Assembly: GCA_021801945.1 (NCBI GenBank)
Contig: JAKABE010000028.1
Location: 1 to 18,393 of the forward strand
Length of the DNA: 18,393 nt
From: Acidobacteriota bacterium
Lineage (GTDB): Bacteria > Acidobacteriota > Terriglobia > Terriglobales > Acidobacteriaceae
Direction of reading: 5' to 3'
Below, piece after piece: positions 7,809-15,632 of the stretch. The notes beneath the pieces are model-generated. The model worked only from the letters and a program-made list of their open reading frames with translations, was not told where the DNA came from and did not search any database. Position 1 is the first letter of the stretch, and the number at the start of each line of letters is the position of its first letter. Position numbers and translations under genes: made by a program.

Positions 7809-7980
7809 CCGGCAGCGTCCCCAAATCCTCATCTCTTCCTGCTACTTCGTACCCGGCATGGAGGGTCGTGCTTCGGGGACAGCGCCCACACGTTACGCAG
7901 TTATGCTCCCACCTGTCGGCGAAAAGATGGCCGCACTCTTCGTAGGCGGGACGGTCGGAAGCATGCGATCTACGAGCCAC
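7750..7980 (-). CDS. Possible Cys/His-rich small protein overlapping the 3' end of the 288-aa gene
   Basis: A second minus-strand frame runs out of phase with the end of the 288-aa gene and continues ~143 nt beyond its stop. It shows a zinc-binding-like spacing: CGHLF, then HNCVTCGRC, within a stretch of otherwise ordinary composition (TTLHAGYEVAGRDEDLG). The only close start is GTG at 7980 and its ribosome-binding site is poor. It may be a small overlapping downstream gene, or the true C-terminus of the upstream protein after a frameshift near 7960. It could also be chance coding. It lies antisense to the possible 44-aa ORF. Confidence 0.27.
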   Translation of the reverse strand: MARRSHASDRPAYEECGHLFADRWEHNCVTCGRCPRSTTLHAGYEVAGRDEDLGTLPVSAQRLGAWLRRRTAFAAL

Positions 7981-8759
7981 CTTCCGGCTTCGCTCTCGAT
8001 TAGCCGAGGAATGAGCCCTTCTATCGGTTGGTAAACAATGCCCGCAGGGCATTGCGCTTTGGATGCCTCCGGTCCAAACACATAGAGCACCCGGTCATCA
8101 CTCGCGAGTGTCAGCAACCGCTCCGCTTTTTCCCGAACGAGATCAGGGGAAATGGTCGTTTGCGCCAGGAGCTCGCGGCCGTCTGGCATCCAGCCAGCAT
8201 GGTCAATAGCCTGGTAAGATCGCCCGCCGCTCCACACGCATTTGCACATGCCAGTCACAAGAAGGAAGTTCGTGACCAGCCATTCCACATCAAGGTGATG
8301 GAGCAAACCCACGCTCCGGGGTGATTCTTCGCCGCGTGCAAGTGCTGCGAGCCTACCGCGAGCACGGTTACGGCAACTTTGAATTGTGCAACTCCTGGGT
8401 GCGAGATTGCCAAGGAACCCCCTAGAGGAATCGACCACCTGAACAGAGGTCAAGCGCAGGCACAACAGACCATTGAGATCCGTGAACGAAGTTCCGGCTT
8501 CCACCAGGCCCACGAGCCTGCGAGATGGCCTGTCCACGTTTGCCTTCCCGTACGCTGCGATCACAGCGGCGCCGTGTTGGCGCATCGTGTTAAACAGCAT
8601 CACATCCGTTCTGGCTCTTCCGGTGTAGACGGCAGGATCCGCGCCTAGTCGGCCCCAATCCAGTGCAATCCACTGTCGTCGGTATAGCTCCTGGACCTCC
8701 GCCGCATGGTCCAGATTGTGAGTTATGGTAATTTCGACCAATTCCGAGGATTCCGCCAT
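7893..8759 (-). CDS. Hypothetical protein (288 aa), probable cargo of the element
   Basis: Begins MAESSELVEITITHNLDHAA at the ATG at 8759, which has GGGAGA about 6 nt upstream; the frame is open a further 11 codons without support. The protein is soluble with mixed alpha/beta character. Features are WIALDWGRLGADPAVYTG near residue 40, a segment GLVEAGTSFTDLNGLLCLRL in the first half, a run of basic residues with three cysteines (SCTIQSCRNRARGR), and LVTGMCKCVWSGG in the middle. The conserved-looking GLVEAG...GLLCLRL segment could be part of a beta-barrel domain, but this is only an impression. I do not recognise a named family. It converges on the 282/44-aa pair and is divergent from the zinc-ribbon fragment at 8869, with a 109-bp gap that should hold both promoters. 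Confidence 0.75.
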   Translation of the reverse strand: MAESSELVEITITHNLDHAAEVQELYRRQWIALDWGRLGADPAVYTGRARTDVMLFNTMRQHGAAVIAAYGKANVDRPSRRLVGLVEAGTSFTDLNGLLCLRLTSVQVVDSSRGFLGNLAPRSCTIQSCRNRARGRLAALARGEESPRSVGLLHHLDVEWLVTNFLLVTGMCKCVWSGGRSYQAIDHAGWMPDGRELLAQTTISPDLVREKAERLLTLASDDRVLYVFGPEASKAQCPAGIVYQPIEGLIPRLIESEAGRWLVDRMLPTVPPTKSAAIFSPTGGSITA

Positions 8760-8868
8760 GACTTTCTCCCACACCACAACCGAGCATACCAACTGGTAAA
8801 GAAGCTAAGGGATTCGCGGTTCGAGTTGGCTCGCCCAAATGTCTCCAGTGTGCAATCGGGAGTTGCCC

Positions 8869-9044
8869 ATGCTGAATGAATACGGTGAAGTCGATATCTA
8901 CGGCGCGATCCTTCCCGTGCACGATTTCACAGGGATGACGAGCCCTGTTATCTGCACCCACTGCCACCAGGCGTACGACCTCGCCGCGGTGACGACTATC
9001 GCGCGTTACAGCGACGCGACGGTGTTTACCACTCCGTGTTCCAG
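8869..9044 (+). pseudogene. 5' part of a small zinc-ribbon-like gene, cut near 9040
   Basis: The ATG at 8869 has GGGAG 7 nt upstream and starts MLNEYGEVDIYGAILPVHDF. The product then shows a CxxC pair (VICTHCHQAYDL) and a second Cys (FTTPC) at the point where a matching CxxC would be expected in a small zinc ribbon. There the reading frame leaves sensible sequence and runs into the Ig-like pseudogene in a different phase. My reading is that this is a cargo-side gene truncated at a recombination junction. An alternative is that RYSDATVFTT belongs to a Big_2 domain and that the upstream part is accidental; the good ribosome-binding site and the CxxC argue against that. Confidence 0.5.
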
Positions 9045-9797
9045 CAGGACCTCACCAGCGCCTCGGGCATCAGTTGGACGTCAAGCGTCCCCCAACGTGG
9101 CCTCGGTCTCGGCCACAGGGGAGGTCACAGCGCTGACTCAGGGGACCACCACTCCCGACGATCAATCGATAGTCAGCTCCAGCGCCGTCATTGCCGTCAA
9201 GGGCGTGGCGGAACCGGTGCTGTCGTTGCAGGTTCTGCCGGGGAACGCCCGCAGCGAATTCCTGCAGAACACCGTTCAGTTCATCGCCACCGCCACCTCA
9301 TCCACGGTGCCTACGCTCGAGGACTACACCGGCACGGTGAAGTGGGCGTCCAGCAACGTGGAGGTGGCGACCATCTCCCAAACCAGTCTGGCCACAGTGC
9401 TCGAAAAGGGCACGACGGCCGTTACTGCCGAATGGACCAACCCCGACGGCACGGTGGCGGTTGGAGCGGCGACGCTGGATGTCACCCCGCAGGCTTCCTC
9501 ACCGCAGGGCATCTCCACGCTGACGGTATTCGGGCTGGGCAGCGGCAGCGGCTGGACCATTACAGCGTCGTCCGCCACCGGCGTAGCGAATGAGATCAAC
9601 TGTCTGTCGAATACCGGCAGCGACTCGGTGTGCGTGGGTACTACCCGTCGGGCACCCCGGTGACACTCACGGCCACGCCGAGCAACTCGTCGTTCGCGGG
9701 CTGGTCGGCCAACTGCGGGGAAACCCAGAGCCCCGCCGGCGGTAGCTGCACGATCACCCTCAGCGGCGACACCTCGGTCTCGGCCATCTTCTACTAG
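9042..9797 (+). pseudogene. Truncated, frameshifted Ig-like (Big_2 / FAGWS-type) secreted protein gene
   Basis: Remnant of a long extracellular protein with bacterial Ig-like repeats. Recognisable pieces in order are SASGISWTSSVP | NVASVSATGEVTALTQG (Big_2 core), VQFIATATSS...VKWASSNVEVATIS (second Big_2-like repeat), and a C-terminal YYPSGTPVTLTATPSNS-SFAGWSANC...SGDTSVSAIFY repeat ending in a stop at 9797. The frame changes twice. The first change is at the run of five C at 9089-9093 and shifts by +1. The second is near 9637, between CVG and YYPSG, and restores the first phase. The 5' end and any signal peptide are missing because the gene is interrupted near 9040. If the two indels are real this is a pseudogene; a sequencing error at the C-run is possible but would not explain both. 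Such proteins are abundant in Acidobacteriota. Confidence 0.75.
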
Positions 9798-9806
9798 CCG
9801 CGAAAA

Positions 9807-9869
9807 GCGTTGCAAGACCATACACGACCCCGGGCTTCGCGCCCGGTGTCGTGTATGGTCTTGCAACGC
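9807..9869. repeat. 63-nt near-perfect inverted repeat (29-nt arms, 5-nt loop)
   Basis: Two 29-nt arms (9807-9835 and 9841-9869) pair with a single mismatch around the loop TTCGC. The outer arm sequence begins GCGTTGCAAGACCATACACG. The repeat sits between the stop of the Ig-like pseudogene (9797) and the nuclease gene (start 9960). It is flanked by short A-runs on the plus strand, so a T-run (TTTT) follows only in the minus-strand direction, and it is not a textbook rho-independent terminator for the upstream plus-strand gene. It may be a transcription-blocking hairpin, a protein-binding palindrome, or a dispersed intergenic palindromic (REP/MITE-like) element. Confidence 0.93.
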
Positions 9870-9959
9870 AGAAAAATGGAATGTGGGGATGGGATCAGGC
9901 CGCGCGGCCAGAGAACGTCCGCGCGCCCGTGCCGGCTGCGGTACATTGGTGGGAGCCCC

Positions 9960-11216
9960 ATGGACTTCACGTTCGTACACGCCGCGGATTTGCATCTGGG
10001 GAGCCCTATGCTGGGTCTCTCCTCCGAAGACCCGGAGCTCGCCAAACGAGTCGCCACCGCTAGCCGGGAGGCATTCGAGGATCTGGTCAGCCAAGCCATC
10101 GAACGGGCGGTCCGGTTCGTGCTGATCTCCGGCGACGTCTACGATGGGGACTGGCGCGACACGACCATCGCCCACTTCTTCAACCGGCAGATGGGCCGGC
10201 TGCACCGGGCCGGAATTCCTGTCTTTCTGGTGAAGGGCAATCATGACGCCGAGAGCGTCATCAGCGCCTCGATCACGCTGCCTGATTCGGTGCATTCGTT
10301 CCCCAGCCGCAATCCGACCACCTTCCGTCTTGACGATCTGAAGGTGGCGATTCACGGACAGAGTTTCGCGGATCGCGCGGTCACCGAGAATCTGGCCCTC
10401 AACTATCCCGGCGCGGAGCCGGGGTGGTTTAACGTGGGGGTTCTGCATACCTCCTGCGACGGCCGCGCCGGGCACGCCAACTACGCCCCCTGCGAGCTGA
10501 ACCACCTGCTGCAGCGCGGCTACCAGTACTGGGCGCTAGGCCACGTACACAACTTCGAGGTCCTGCACCCCCAACCGCCGATCATCTTCCCGGGGAATCT
10601 GCAGGGACGTCATGCAGGCGAGTGCGGCGCCAAGGGCGCTGTGCTGGTGGAGGTGCGCGACGGTGAGGTGCACAACCATAGCCGCCTGCTGCTCGACCGC
10701 TTGCGTTGGGCTCTGATCGAGGTTGACCTCGGCGGCGTGTCCGCGGCGGCCGAGGTATTCAGCAGCATAGAGCACGCTATTCAGAAGGAAGTGAATGAGG
10801 CGGGCGGCGTGCCACTCGTTTTCCGCCTTATACTTCACGGCCAGACATCTCTGAATCGATGGCTACGGGCCGAAACCCAGCACCTCACCGATGAGGTGCT
10901 GGCCGCGGCCGGCCACGCGACGGATCTGATCTGGCTGGAGGAACTCAGGGTCGCAACCGCAGAGTCCGCGCGCCCGCCTTCCGAGCCAGCCGACGCCGTG
11001 GCCAACCTCGACTTTGCCGTCGTGCTCGATCGTCTCAGCCGGTCTCCGGAGTTCGTCCGCAAGGCCGGCGAGGCCCTGGAGAGTATTCGCGCCAAGTTCC
11101 CTTCAATGCCGGTCCCGGAGGACCTGTTCTCGGAGGCGGCGCTGGAACGCACCATCGAGGACGCGCGCGCGTTGCTGGTTGCAAACCCGACGGCGCTCGA
11201 AGGAGGCCAGGCGTGA
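9960..11216 (+). CDS. yhaO: YhaO-type DNA repair exonuclease (Mre11/SbcD-like metallophosphoesterase)
   Basis: A 418-aa calcineurin-like metallophosphoesterase of the SbcD/Mre11 nuclease class, acting on DNA ends or gaps in the cytoplasm with its ATPase partner. Metal-binding motifs are all present: DLH (D10, H12), GDVYDG (D59), GNHD (N94, H95), H163 in VLHTS, and GHVH (194-197). The C-terminal ~180 residues form the less conserved capping and partner-binding part. The ATG at 9960 is chosen because GGTGGGAG sits just upstream and the protein begins MDFTFVHAADLHLGSPM, the normal start of this family; open frame further upstream includes the hairpin and is non-coding. It overlaps the YhaN gene by GTGA (start 11213), so the pair is translationally coupled. 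In Bacillus the equivalent pair is followed by yhaM, which is absent here. Intact, with no missing catalytic residue. Confidence 0.93.
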   Translation: MDFTFVHAADLHLGSPMLGLSSEDPELAKRVATASREAFEDLVSQAIERAVRFVLISGDVYDGDWRDTTIAHFFNRQMGRLHRAGIPVFLVKGNHDAESVISASITLPDSVHSFPSRNPTTFRLDDLKVAIHGQSFADRAVTENLALNYPGAEPGWFNVGVLHTSCDGRAGHANYAPCELNHLLQRGYQYWALGHVHNFEVLHPQPPIIFPGNLQGRHAGECGAKGAVLVEVRDGEVHNHSRLLLDRLRWALIEVDLGGVSAAAEVFSSIEHAIQKEVNEAGGVPLVFRLILHGQTSLNRWLRAETQHLTDEVLAAAGHATDLIWLEELRVATAESARPPSEPADAVANLDFAVVLDRLSRSPEFVRKAGEALESIRAKFPSMPVPEDLFSEAALERTIEDARALLVANPTALEGGQA

Positions 11217-14200
11217 GACTGCTGCGTTTGGAACTGGAGCGGTACGGACATTTCACGGACCGCATGCTGGAGTTTCGTCCCGATGCCCGGCTGCACGTAG
11301 TCTACGGGGCCAACGAAGCTGGGAAATCCAGTTCGCTGCACGCCATCGCCGACCTTCTGTTCGGGTTTCCTCACATCACGTCCTACGACTTCCTTCACGA
11401 GAAGACCAAGCTGTGCATCGGAGCGACGCTCGAATCCAGAGATGCCACGCGTCTGATCTGCAAGCGGCGCAAGGGGATCAAGAACACTTTGCTCGACGAG
11501 GCGGGCAAGCCGCTGACCGAGGAGGCTCTCCAGTCCATGCTGGGGCCGGTGAGCCGGCCGGTTTTTGAGCACGCCTTCGGCTTGAGCAAGGAGACGCTGC
11601 GTACAGGTGCCGAAGAGATGCTCCGCAGCGGTGGAGAGGCGGGATCGAGCCTCATCGCGGCGGCGGCCGGGATCAAAGGACTGAGCGAGCTGCGCAAGCG
11701 GCTGGAGGTCGAGGCCGCTGCCATCTTCGCGCCCACCCGGTCCCAGCATCGCACCTTCTACCAGGCCCGCGACCGGCAGGAAGAGGCGGCCAGGAGCATG
11801 CGCCAGCTGGAACTGCGAGATCGCGATCTGAAGGACCGCCGCCTTCGCATCACCACTTTTGTGAACGAACTGACCGCCGCCAGGCAGCAGCGCGGCGAGG
11901 CCATTCAGCGGCGCGAGTTCCTCGCGCGCCAGCGCGAGATCGGGCCGCTTCTGCTGGCCATCGGCACCCAGGAGGAGTTGCTGAAGGCCTATGCGCACCT
12001 GCCAGCCGTGGAGAGCGTCCGCATTCTCGAACTGCGTGCAGCCTGCGATCTGTGGGAGAAACATGCCGCCGAGCTGCAGAGGCTCAAAAATGAACGCCGC
12101 GGCGCGATCGCCGCCGCCGAGGGGTTCATCGTTGATCACCCTTTGATCGCGCGGGGGCCAGCCATCAATGCTCTGCTCTCGGAATCCGGAAGCTATGCGG
12201 CGGAGAAGACGCAGCTGCCGCGGGTGGAGGGCGAAGCCGAGCAGTTCCGCAGAAAGCTGAGTGAATTTCGCCTGCGCCTGGGGCTTGCGCCCGATGCCGA
12301 CGTCATCCTGCTGCTGCCCAGCGATCTGGTCATCGCGGCGGTAAGGGAGCAGATCAATGCGGGCAAGCGCATCGAGGCAGACGCTGCGGCGCTGACTCAG
12401 AGGCTCGCCCGGGAGAAAGCGGCCCACAAGGACCTGTTGAAGCGAAGGACGGCGTACCCTGCGGCCGGCGATCCGGCGCCGCTGCGAGAACGTCTCGCAC
12501 GGATAATGCCGGTGTTGAGCCGGCTGGGGGAGGCCGAGCGTCTGCAGCGCGTCACCCTCAGGGAGGGGCTACAACTGCGCGAACGCGCCGCCCAGCTTTC
12601 TCCTCCGATCGCCGATCTCGACGCGCTGGCCGGCACGTCCTTACCTGCCGCCGAGACCGTCGCCGTGTTCGCTGCGCGTGGCGAGCAGTTGGCGTGGGAC
12701 TTGGCCACTCGCCAGGCGGCAAGAACGGAGATTGAGAATGCTCTGCCTACGTTCCAGGCGGCCGTCGAAGCGCAGGAGCTACAGCCTCTCGAAGCCACCC
12801 CGGAGCACATTGCGGAGGTGAGGACGGCGCGCGCAGGCCGATGGGCCCCGCTGCGCTCGATTCTCCTGCGCGAGTCCGAGCCTCTACCCGCGGGAGAGAC
12901 GGCGGGGCGCATCGTCCAATTCGAAAAGACGATCGACACCGCAGACCGGCTCTCCGATGACGCGGTGCGAAACGCTGACCGCCTGGCCAGCCGGGCCGGG
13001 GCCCGCAAGCGCCTCGAAGAGGAACTGGAGCGCCTGCGGCAGGCTGTGGCCAGCTTGTCCGAACAGGAAGGGGAAATCGCCCGGTACGACGAAGAGTGGG
13101 CCCGCCTCTGGGCTCCGCTGGGGTTGACCCCCGGACCGGCGCGCAAGATGGAGGGCTGGCTGGCGCAGGTCCGCGACTTGTTTCAGCGACGCGCGGCAGT
13201 GCTCGCACAGCAGAGCGAGTTCGAGGAAATCGCCGCCGCCCTGCGCGGCATCGATCCGGCCTTTCGCGAGTTGGGCAGGCTGGTAGACATACCGGAGACG
13301 GACACGCTGCCTCCGGCGTTGCTGCGGCAGGGCATTGAAGAGGAAATTGAAAGACGGGCGGAGGCGTGGAGGCAATCGCACGAGACCGCCACCCTGGTGC
13401 AAGCCGCCGAGGAGCGCCTCGTGATGCTGGAATCGGAACAGCATGAGCTGCGCGAACATGCCGGGGCATGGAGCCAGGCGTGGGCGGAAGTGATGTCCTC
13501 CGTAAATCTGCCTGCCAGTACCGCTGTGGAGCAAGCGGAGGCGGCTCTGGAGGTTTGGCAGCAGGTCCCCTCAGTGGTCGCGCAGCTACAGGACCGCACC
13601 CGGCGGGTTGCGGGGATGGAGCGCGACATGCAGAGCTTTGAAGCGCGCTGTGCGGCGCTACTCGCCGAGCTCGGAGAAGCAGATCTTAGCCTGGGCGCGG
13701 ATGAGGCCGCGAAGAGCCTAGCGGGACGGCTCACGGAGGCTCTGCAGGTACAGTCCATGGCCCGGCAGGCGGAGAAGAGAGTCGCCGAACTGGGAGAACA
13801 GATCGTCACCACGGAAGCGCATGTGGGCAGCGCCCGGGAGGCCCTGGACGGCTTGTGCAAAGGCCTGCCTCCCGCCGAGCAGGCTTCCCTGCAGATCGCA
13901 GAGTTGGAAGCGCGGGAGTCCATCCTGGCGTCGCTTCGCCAGCAGCGCCGGACGCTGCTGGCCCTCAGCCGGGGAAGATCCGAGGCGGAGTTGCGGGCCG
14001 CCATGGACGGCTTCGACGACGCGGCCGCGGCCGCGGAGATCGAGGAGTTGCAGACCCGGCAGATGCAGTTGGGCGAGGAGGAGAATGAGATCTTCGCCCG
14101 TCTGAGAGAAGCCGAGAAGCAGCTGGAGGAATTGGAGAATGGCGCCGGCGCGGAGATTGCGCTGCAGTTGAAGAGAAACGCCGAGTCGCAGTTGCTTCAC

Positions 14201-14689
14201 TGCGCCCGCGTGTGGGCGGTGAAACGGGTGGCGCAGATGCTGCTCTCCGACGCCATCGAGCACTACCGCAGCCAGCAGGAAGCGCCGCTGCTCAAGCGCG
14301 CCGGCGAGTTGTTCTCGGGGATGACGGCAGAGAGTTTTTCGGGGATCGAGCAGGCCTACGACGAAAGCGACGCGGTGCGCCTGGTGGGTCGCCGCGCCGG
14401 GGCGGGCGCGGTAGGCATCGAGGCCATGAGCGAAGGCACGCGCGATCAGCTCTACCTGGCACTGCGCCTGGCGTATCTCGAGGATTACGCAACCCGGGCG
14501 GAGCCTTTGCCGTTTATCGGGGACGATCTGCTGACCAACTTCGATGATGGGCGGACGCGGCGGGCGCTGGGGGCGCTGGGCGCGGTGGGTGGTCGCATGC
14601 AGCCGATCCTGTTCACCCATCATCAGCGGGTGGTGGAGTTGGCGGAGAGCGAGCTCGGCACGGCGGTGGACGTGATCCGTCTCGACTGA
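11213..14689 (+). CDS. yhaN: YhaN-type coiled-coil ABC ATPase (Rad50/SbcC-like)
   Basis: A 1158-aa SMC/Rad50-related ATPase, partner of the nuclease encoded just upstream. The Walker A motif GANEAGKSS is at residues 32-40. A very long, Glu/Gln/Arg/Leu/Ala-rich coiled-coil region follows (~200-1030). The ABC-type signature MSEGTRDQLYLALRLA is at ~1072-1087, Walker B with the D-loop (PFIGDDLLTNFDD) is at ~1100-1112, and a histidine switch region (ILFTHHQR) lies beyond it. I see no CxxC in the middle of the coiled coil, so a Rad50-type zinc hook appears to be absent, as expected for YhaN-type rather than SbcC-type proteins. The GTG start overlaps the yhaO stop and is the only start consistent with the N-terminal strand MRLLRLELERYGHF. 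The complex probably senses or trims aberrant DNA ends. The gene is intact and visibly higher in GC than the left island. Confidence 0.93.
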   Translation: MRLLRLELERYGHFTDRMLEFRPDARLHVVYGANEAGKSSSLHAIADLLFGFPHITSYDFLHEKTKLCIGATLESRDATRLICKRRKGIKNTLLDEAGKPLTEEALQSMLGPVSRPVFEHAFGLSKETLRTGAEEMLRSGGEAGSSLIAAAAGIKGLSELRKRLEVEAAAIFAPTRSQHRTFYQARDRQEEAARSMRQLELRDRDLKDRRLRITTFVNELTAARQQRGEAIQRREFLARQREIGPLLLAIGTQEELLKAYAHLPAVESVRILELRAACDLWEKHAAELQRLKNERRGAIAAAEGFIVDHPLIARGPAINALLSESGSYAAEKTQLPRVEGEAEQFRRKLSEFRLRLGLAPDADVILLLPSDLVIAAVREQINAGKRIEADAAALTQRLAREKAAHKDLLKRRTAYPAAGDPAPLRERLARIMPVLSRLGEAERLQRVTLREGLQLRERAAQLSPPIADLDALAGTSLPAAETVAVFAARGEQLAWDLATRQAARTEIENALPTFQAAVEAQELQPLEATPEHIAEVRTARAGRWAPLRSILLRESEPLPAGETAGRIVQFEKTIDTADRLSDDAVRNADRLASRAGARKRLEEELERLRQAVASLSEQEGEIARYDEEWARLWAPLGLTPGPARKMEGWLAQVRDLFQRRAAVLAQQSEFEEIAAALRGIDPAFRELGRLVDIPETDTLPPALLRQGIEEEIERRAEAWRQSHETATLVQAAEERLVMLESEQHELREHAGAWSQAWAEVMSSVNLPASTAVEQAEAALEVWQQVPSVVAQLQDRTRRVAGMERDMQSFEARCAALLAELGEADLSLGADEAAKSLAGRLTEALQVQSMARQAEKRVAELGEQIVTTEAHVGSAREALDGLCKGLPPAEQASLQIAELEARESILASLRQQRRTLLALSRGRSEAELRAAMDGFDDAAAAAEIEELQTRQMQLGEEENEIFARLREAEKQLEELENGAGAEIALQLKRNAESQLLHCARVWAVKRVAQMLLSDAIEHYRSQQEAPLLKRAGELFSGMTAESFSGIEQAYDESDAVRLVGRRAGAGAVGIEAMSEGTRDQLYLALRLAYLEDYATRAEPLPFIGDDLLTNFDDGRTRRALGALGAVGGRMQPILFTHHQRVVELAESELGTAVDVIRLD

Positions 14690-15311
14690 GAATGAGGCGG
14701 TATCGAAGAAGCGCGTATCCGGCCAGGGACATCCGGAGTAGACGATCCGCTTCTCCTCACGCCGCCCTATTTCCCCAGCAAAACTTGCCGCACCGATCGA
14801 AAGCCGGAGATATAGAGGTTCCCGTCCGGGTCAAACGATAAACCCGCAATAATGAAGAGGTTTCTCACCCCTGTTTGCTCCCCCAATTCCGATTTCCGCA
14901 GTCGCCGCACGAAAATGCCGCTTTGCGCACCGAGCCACAAACGATGCGAGGGAATACGAGGCCGCTTCGTTCCGAAACTTGATTTGATGGGACTGTAAAT
15001 CCCCCAAATCCGAATCCGCCAAAACCAGGTAAATAAGACCGGTACCGGTGCCGCGGGGGAATCCTGTCCGAGTGATCAGTTCGGAGGTAGCCGGGGGTCG
15101 TTCGGCCTCCGTCCTCTCCATCCATCTTCCCAACAGAACCGCCAACTGCAACCGTCGTCCTACTCGGTTGTCGCTCAAGCTGTTGCGGCTTGACGGACGC
15201 GATAACCCGATCCGGAGCAGTTCCACATCACCAACCTGGTGCAGCAACCATGATCGGCATCGCGCCGACGGCACCTCTCGGCTAGACCTTCCTACGCCGG
15301 AAAGGAGCGGA
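14690..15311. other. Gene-poor region downstream of yhaN
   Basis: About 620 bp between the ATPase gene and the next small gene. The first part (14695-14765) contains an imperfect long-range inverted repeat (GGCGG...AGAAGCG paired with CGCTTCT...CCGCC), which might act as a bidirectional terminator. The middle holds the minus-strand NHL-protein remnant. From 15079 to 15300 I see no gene, RNA or repeat I can support. Confidence 0.5.
14767..15075 (-). pseudogene. C-terminal remnant of an NHL-repeat / beta-propeller protein gene
   Basis: The minus-strand frame ending in TAG at 14767-14769 reads IIAGLSFDPDGNLYISGF, then RSVRQVLLGK. This is a textbook NHL/SMP-30-type propeller blade (G-x-x-x-D-x-x-G-N-L-Y). 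The preceding ~40 residues (FGTKRPRIPSHRLWLGAQ, then SGIFVRRLRK) are plausible coding in the same frame. An in-frame stop at 15076-15078 and the lack of a start show that only the last ~60-100 codons remain. It converges on yhaN. Together with the Ig-like remnant it shows that genes on both sides of the nuclease operon have been eroded. Confidence 0.62.
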
Positions 15312-15632
15312 ATGAAGCGCTCAACCATCAACCTGATAGCCATTGCCGAGCGTAGCAAATGCGGCTACGCCGATGTTCCTCCCGGTTCTGTCACAGACGA
15401 GATCGAAACCGAGTTGGCGGCATTGGGTTATGCAATTTCCCGCAGTGACAGACTGTGGCTCGGAGGATTTCGAATCTATTCGCCAGAAGCTATTCAAGCG
15501 GGGAACTATATGTTGCAGGTCCCCCCATCGATCTTCACCTGCGCAAGGTCACAGTTCGCCCATGTTCCCGAGGCCCGCGACTTCGATCTTGAAGCCGTGC
15601 TTGGAGAACGCGGAGAACTCGTCTCGAACTGA
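15312..15632 (+). CDS. Hypothetical small protein (106 aa)
   Basis: Starts MKRSTINLIAIAERSKCGYA at the ATG at 15312, with AAAGGAG 4 nt upstream, a strong ribosome-binding site. The frame is open further upstream but those codons look non-coding. The product is soluble, with alternating helices and strands (VTDEIETELAALGYAISRS, then WLGGFRIYSPEAIQAG) and an acidic C-terminal helix (RDFDLEAVLGERGELV). No transmembrane segment, signal or metal motif is visible, and no family is recognised. It is the first of several very small plus-strand genes with similar AAAGGA(G) sites leading to the integrase at 17299. Confidence 0.62.
   Translation: MKRSTINLIAIAERSKCGYADVPPGSVTDEIETELAALGYAISRSDRLWLGGFRIYSPEAIQAGNYMLQVPPSIFTCARSQFAHVPEARDFDLEAVLGERGELVSN

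Noticed and set aside
9810..9959. Upstream extension of the yhaO frame
   Set aside because: The extension encodes the hairpin; family members start at MDFTFVHAADLH, and the ribosome-binding site is at the 9960 start.
9324..10505. Antisense frame of 393 codons across the Ig-like pseudogene, hairpin and yhaO
   Set aside because: Its translation is low in recognisable structure and crosses an intact metallophosphoesterase gene; shadow of high GC.
10835..12427. Long antisense frame (530 codons) opposite yhaO/yhaN
   Set aside because: It lies wholly across coding sequence with intact conserved motifs on the other strand and has the Leu/Gln/Gly-rich make-up of a high-GC shadow.
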